This document shows, in pieces, positions 5,140-7,966 of a stretch of 7,966 nucleotides of DNA (its first letter is position 1; every line of letters starts with the position of its first letter). Location: the NCBI GenBank assembly GCA_021793335.1, contig JAJYSW010000149.1, positions 1 through 7,966 on the forward strand, read 5' to 3'. The notes under the pieces are model-generated. The model was not told where the DNA came from. It saw only the letters and a program-made list of their open reading frames with translations, and did not search any database. The position numbers were made by a program, and so were the translations under genes. The stretch comes from Actinomycetes bacterium (GTDB lineage: Bacteria; Actinomycetota; Actinomycetes; Mycobacteriales; Micromonosporaceae).

Positions 5140-6006
5140 GTGGCAGTGAACGAGACCGCCCGGCGGACCGAGACGGTCCAGGTCGTGGCCAGGGCCCCCG
5201 GCCTCCAGACGTCCCCGGGTATCGACGGCGCCGAGACCGTCATCCGGCTCAGCGGCGTCGACATCCACTACGGCAAGGTCCACGCGGTGCGCGACGTGTC
5301 GCTTCCCGTCGCCCGCAACCGCATCACCGCGATGATCGGCCCCTCCGGCTGCGGTAAGTCCACGGTGCTGCGCTCGATCAACCGCATGAACGATCTCATC
5401 CCCGGGGCCCAGGTCACCGGCGAGATCACCTACCACGGCAAGGACATCTACGGCCCGGATGTCGATCCGATCGCCGTCAGGCGGCACATCGGGATGGTGT
5501 TCCAGAAGGCCAACCCGTTCCCCAAGTCGATCTACGACAACGTCGCCTACGGCCTGCGCATCAACGGCATGACCGACGGCCTCGGCGACCGCGTCGAGCG
5601 GGCGCTGCGCGGGGCCGCGCTGTGGGACGAGGTCAAGGACGATCTCAAGAAGAGCGCGCTGGCGCTCTCGGGCGGGCAGCAGCAGCGGCTGTGCATCGCC
5701 CGGGCGATCGCCGTGCAGCCCGAGGTGCTGCTCATGGACGAGCCGTGCTCGGCGCTCGACCCGATCGCGACGGCCCGCATCGAGGAGCTCATGAACGAGC
5801 TGGTCGAGGACTACACGATCGTCATCGTCACCCACAACATGCAGCAGGCCGCCCGCGTCTCGGATTCGACGGCGTTCTACTCGGCCGACGTGGACGAGGC
5901 CGGCGAGCGCTACGGTTTCCTCGTCGAGTTCGATGACACGCAGCGGCTGTTCTCGAACCCTTCGGACCCGCGCACCGAGGATTACATCACCGGGCGCTTC
6001 GGCTGA
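5140..6006 (+). CDS. pstB: Phosphate ABC transporter ATP-binding protein PstB
   Basis: 288 residues. ATPase subunit that drives the PstSCAB importer and, in many bacteria, takes part in phosphate signalling; it works at the cytoplasmic face of the membrane. Motifs: Walker A GPSGCGKST (67-75), Q-loop in GMVFQKANPFP with Gln122, signature LSGGQQQR (176-183), Walker B VLLMDEP (196-202), D-loop SALD (204-207), H-loop His232, and the family C-terminus EDYITGRFG. The match to E. coli PstB (257 residues) is strong throughout. An N-terminal extension of about 30 residues and a short insert before the LVEF segment account for the extra length; both are usual in actinobacteria. The GTG at 5140 is chosen because GGAG (5131-5134) is five bases away; the in-frame GTG at 5125 has no such site. 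No pstS, pstC or pstA adjoins it. PHO-like repeats at 5036-5085 suggest induction by phosphate limitation. Its stop is 15 bases from the convergent gene at 6022. Confidence 0.97.
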   Translation: MAVNETARRTETVQVVARAPGLQTSPGIDGAETVIRLSGVDIHYGKVHAVRDVSLPVARNRITAMIGPSGCGKSTVLRSINRMNDLIPGAQVTGEITYHGKDIYGPDVDPIAVRRHIGMVFQKANPFPKSIYDNVAYGLRINGMTDGLGDRVERALRGAALWDEVKDDLKKSALALSGGQQQRLCIARAIAVQPEVLLMDEPCSALDPIATARIEELMNELVEDYTIVIVTHNMQQAARVSDSTAFYSADVDEAGERYGFLVEFDDTQRLFSNPSDPRTEDYITGRFG

Positions 6007-6021
6007 GGCCGGTTCCCCGCG

Positions 6022-7023
6022 TCAGACCTCGTCGCCGCACAGGATCGCGGTGGTGCGACGCTCGACGTCGGTGACCTGCCAGAAGAACTCGCCGCCCGAG
6101 CACGGCACGGATTCCTCGTTCGCCTCGTCGGTGTTCATCTCCTTCGGCGGGTCGATCGCGACGGTGTCGATCACTTCGTACATCGCCAGGTCGGATTCGC
6201 ACGGCACGGTCCACCAGGTCTCGCTGTCGTCGAAGCACGAGCCGGTGTCGGGGGTGATCGGCATGCGCCCCTCCTGGTCGGGGTTGCCGACCGCTTCGAC
6301 GCAGTACAGCTCCTCGATGTTCCCGGTCGCCTGGTCGTAGGTGAAGTACCAGTCCTTCCACAGCTCTCCGAGCTGGAAGGAGCCGGCCTCCTCGCCGCAG
6401 AGGTCGTAGGCCGTCTGGACGTCGGCGAGCATGCCTTCGTCGTCGACGCTCGCGCCGGTGTCGTCGTCGGCCGCGGTGATCTGCCAGAACGCCTCGGTAC
6501 TGTCGCACGGTGTCGTCAGGTCGAAGGAGTAGCCCGCGATCTGCGGTTCGATCGGGAGGCAGCGCCCCACCGCCTCTTCGATCGTCGGGGGTCCGGTGGT
6601 CTCCGGTTCCGTGGTGGGCGCCTCGGTGGTCGTCTCGGGGGTGCCCTCGATGGCGCCCTGTTCCGGTTCGTCGTCGCCGCGCAGGTTCATGACGATCAGG
6701 ACGGCCGCGACGACGAGCAGGACCGCGGCGATGGCGATGCCTGCGATGAGGCCCGTCCGGCGTCTCCGAGGGGGCTGTCCGGGAGGGCCGAAGCGGTACG
6801 GGTGTCCGCCTCCGGGGGGCGGTCCGCCCGGGTGCCCTGGGTCCTGTCCCGGCGGTGGCCATGGCGGTGGGACGCCTCCGGGAGGCGGCTGACCGGGGCC
6901 GTGGCCCGGCGGGGGGTGTTGGGGCGGGCCGCCGCCTTCGGGCGGCTGACCGGGCCCCTGCCCGTACGGGTGCTGCGGGTCGGGGCCCGAGGGAGGGCCG
7001 CCGTAGTTCGGAGGCTGAGCCAT
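6022..7023 (-). CDS. Single-pass membrane protein with tandem four-cysteine outer modules (paralogue of the 7107-7964 gene)
   Basis: 333 residues. The N-terminal 85 residues are Pro/Gly/Gln/His-rich and probably disordered in the cytoplasm. RRRR (86-89) precedes one membrane helix (about 91-114), then a Thr/Glu/Pro linker (about 117-150). The outer part has two related modules, with cysteines 155/173/209/241 and 263/275/308/329. In each, the second cysteine is followed by an acidic stretch and an aromatic: PCDSTEAFWQIT and PCESDLAMYEVI. Module 2 ends ILCG. The same module occurs singly in the 531-residue protein at 260-1855 and twice in the next gene, with which this one shares long stretches. 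Function unknown; probably a receptor or structural envelope protein. ATG 7023 has no good Shine-Dalgarno, but TAGTCT on the minus strand ends six bases before it. The 83-base gap from the paralogue includes an inverted repeat. Confidence 0.87.
   Translation of the reverse strand: MAQPPNYGGPPSGPDPQHPYGQGPGQPPEGGGPPQHPPPGHGPGQPPPGGVPPPWPPPGQDPGHPGGPPPGGGHPYRFGPPGQPPRRRRTGLIAGIAIAAVLLVVAAVLIVMNLRGDDEPEQGAIEGTPETTTEAPTTEPETTGPPTIEEAVGRCLPIEPQIAGYSFDLTTPCDSTEAFWQITAADDDTGASVDDEGMLADVQTAYDLCGEEAGSFQLGELWKDWYFTYDQATGNIEELYCVEAVGNPDQEGRMPITPDTGSCFDDSETWWTVPCESDLAMYEVIDTVAIDPPKEMNTDEANEESVPCSGGEFFWQVTDVERRTTAILCGDEV
6185..6237 (-). repeat. Conserved DNA segment shared with 7264-7316
   Basis: Within the gene at 6022-7023, 6185-6217 is identical to 7264-7296 (33 bases). 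After three mismatched bases, 6221-6237 is identical to 7300-7316, so 50 of 53 bases match. The segment encodes the SETWWTVPCESDLA region of module 2. Identity extends to synonymous positions, unlike most of the pair. Confidence 0.85.
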
Positions 7024-7029
7024 GGACTC

Positions 7030-7035
7030 AGACTA
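7030..7035 (-). promoter_or_regulatory. -10 element for a probable leaderless transcript of the 333-residue protein gene
   Basis: Read on the minus strand, TAGTCT fits TAnnnT and is followed by six bases and then the ATG at 7023. This is the third occurrence of this geometry in the window (also before 1938 and 4163). The gene would then be transcribed independently of its upstream paralogue. Confidence 0.5.
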
Positions 7036-7053
7036 TGAGCAATCTTCGTTCGC

Positions 7054-7081
7054 GTTCGGCGAACCGGTCGAATCGCCGAAC
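7054..7081. promoter_or_regulatory. 9-bp inverted repeat overlapping the -35 region of the 6022-7023 gene
   Basis: GTTCGGCGA (7054-7062) and TCGCCGAAC (7073-7081) are perfect mirror arms around a ten-base spacer that itself contains the palindrome ACCGGT. The repeat ends 18 bases upstream of the TAGTCT -10, so one arm overlaps where a -35 would be. It could be an operator or, read as RNA, a terminator for the 7107-7964 gene. There is no T-tract on the minus-strand side, which slightly favours an operator. Confidence 0.45.
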
Positions 7082-7106
7082 ACGCCGTCGACGGCCCCGG
7101 CGTGCG

Positions 7107-7964
7107 TCAGAGCTTATTGCCGCACAGGATCGAGGTCGTCAGGCCGTCGACGTTGGTGACCTCCCAGTAATACTGGCCCCCGCACGTGGCCTCCGCGGAC
7201 GCCTCCGTGTCGTCCAGGTCCTTCGGTTCGTCGAACACGACCGTGCCGACGACCTTATAGACGGCCAGGTCGGATTCGCACGGCACGGTCCACCAGTAGT
7301 CGCTGTCGTCGAAGCAGTCGCCGTCGTTCGGCGTGTACGGCAGGCGGCCGTCCTCGTCGGGGTTGCCGATCGCCTCTATGCAGTACAGGGAGTCGAGCGA
7401 ACCCGCCGAGTACACCCAGTGCCAGTTGGTCCACAGTTCGCCGAGGTGGGAGTGCCCGTAGTCGTCGCCGCACAGGTCATAGGCCACCTGGTTGTCGTAC
7501 AGCTGCCCTTCGGAGTCCACGGGCGCGTCGATGTCGTAGCTCTGGTTTGTGATCTTCCAGAAGGCGTCGGTGCCGTCGCAGGAGGGCAGCAGCTCCAGGC
7601 CGTCGCCCGAGCCGCCGTCGGTGATCTGCGGCTCGTAGGGCAGGCACCTGCCGATCTCGTCCTCGTCCTCGATCGGGGCGGTGGTCTCGTCCTCTTCGGG
7701 AGTCGTGGTCTCGTCCTCTTCGGGGCCGGTCGTGTCGCTGAGGGCCGCCGGCGGGTCCTCCGAGTCGTCCTCGCCCTTGGTGAGTCCCAAGGCGAGCAGC
7801 AGGATCGTCCCGAGTCCGAGCACGGTGCAGCCGACGACGATGGATCCGATGAGCGCGTAGTTGCGGGGTTTGGGCTCCGGAGGGTGCGCCGGACCGCCGT
7901 ACGGCGACTGGAACCCATGGCCCGGGTGTTCGGGCGGCATGCTGTAGTTCGGGGGAACGGTCAT
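7107..7964 (-). CDS. Single-pass membrane protein with tandem four-cysteine outer modules (paralogue of the 6022-7023 gene)
   Basis: 285 residues. A short Pro/Gly/His-rich cytoplasmic N-terminus (1-35) is followed by a membrane helix at about 36-61, which contains Cys46, and an acidic Thr linker with a doubled PEEDETT unit (81-96). Two outer modules have cysteines 107/129/165/195 and 217/229/261/281. Shared landmarks with the neighbouring gene include GRCLP, AYDLCG, LGELW, EA[VI]GNPD and WWTVPCESDLA. Its N-terminus MTVPPNY parallels MAQPPNY of the paralogue, which supports the ATG at 7964. That codon is two bases from the right edge, so the ribosome binding site and promoter are outside the window and a longer form cannot be strictly excluded. 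Function unknown; the pair probably arose by tandem duplication, and more copies could lie to the right. Confidence 0.85.
   Translation of the reverse strand: MTVPPNYSMPPEHPGHGFQSPYGGPAHPPEPKPRNYALIGSIVVGCTVLGLGTILLLALGLTKGEDDSEDPPAALSDTTGPEEDETTTPEEDETTAPIEDEDEIGRCLPYEPQITDGGSGDGLELLPSCDGTDAFWKITNQSYDIDAPVDSEGQLYDNQVAYDLCGDDYGHSHLGELWTNWHWVYSAGSLDSLYCIEAIGNPDEDGRLPYTPNDGDCFDDSDYWWTVPCESDLAVYKVVGTVVFDEPKDLDDTEASAEATCGGQYYWEVTNVDGLTTSILCGNKL
7264..7316 (-). repeat. Conserved DNA segment shared with 6185-6237
   Basis: Second copy of the 53-base segment described at 6185-6237, here encoding SDYWWTVPCESDLA in module 2 of the 285-residue protein. It matches the other copy at 50 of 53 bases, including one unbroken 33-base run. 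Confidence 0.85.
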
Positions 7965-7966
7965 AT

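Noticed and set aside
5944..5970. DDTQRL motif in PstB identical to the DDTQRL in the 531-residue protein
   Set aside because: In PstB this is the normal family position near the C-terminus (DDTxxxFSNP), inside a folded domain, so the match to the disordered-arm motif is most likely coincidence.
6007..6021. Bidirectional terminator between the convergent pstB and 6022-7023 genes
   Set aside because: Only 15 bases separate the stops and I found no hairpin or T-tract there; termination must occur inside the opposing genes or by another mechanism.

Overview
The window is about 70% G+C. Codons end almost always in G or C, GTG starts are common, and the proteins are rich in Ala, Gly, Pro and acidic residues. 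This fits a high-GC actinobacterium. Direct GTTCA-type repeats ahead of pstB resemble the PHO boxes of Streptomyces, and several start codons look leaderless, which fits the same group. The genus cannot be fixed from the sequence alone.

Layout. Positions 1-127 hold the last codons of an unidentified plus-strand gene and a very strong intrinsic terminator. Positions 260-1855 encode a 531-residue single-pass membrane protein with a long disordered Pro/Ala/Glu-rich cytoplasmic arm, a membrane helix and a small four-cysteine outer domain. Positions 1938-3764 encode a cytoplasmic thioredoxin-fold plus six-bladed NHL-propeller protein of the NHLRC2 type. Positions 3851-4027 hold a 58-residue gene with a good ribosome binding site, followed by a GC hairpin. 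Positions 4163-5017 encode an acidic soluble protein of unknown function. Positions 5140-6006 encode the phosphate-transport ATPase PstB, preceded by GTTCA direct repeats and standing without pstS, pstC or pstA. Two tandem paralogous membrane proteins (6022-7023 and 7107-7964, minus strand) converge on pstB. Each has a Pro/Gly-rich cytoplasmic N-terminus, one membrane helix and two outer four-cysteine modules. No gap between genes exceeds about 175 bases.

How the genes relate. This looks like chromosomal housekeeping and envelope sequence, not a mobile island: there are no transposases, integrases, CRISPR arrays or tRNAs. The least expected theme is a small four-cysteine extracytoplasmic module found five times in three membrane proteins at opposite ends of the window. 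Other points worth checking are the solitary PHO-regulated pstB, recurring acidic threonine motifs in the disordered arm of the 531-residue protein, a TAnnnT-N6-start promoter layout at three genes, and the overlooked 58-residue gene. I do not see a clear new multi-gene defence or biosynthetic system.
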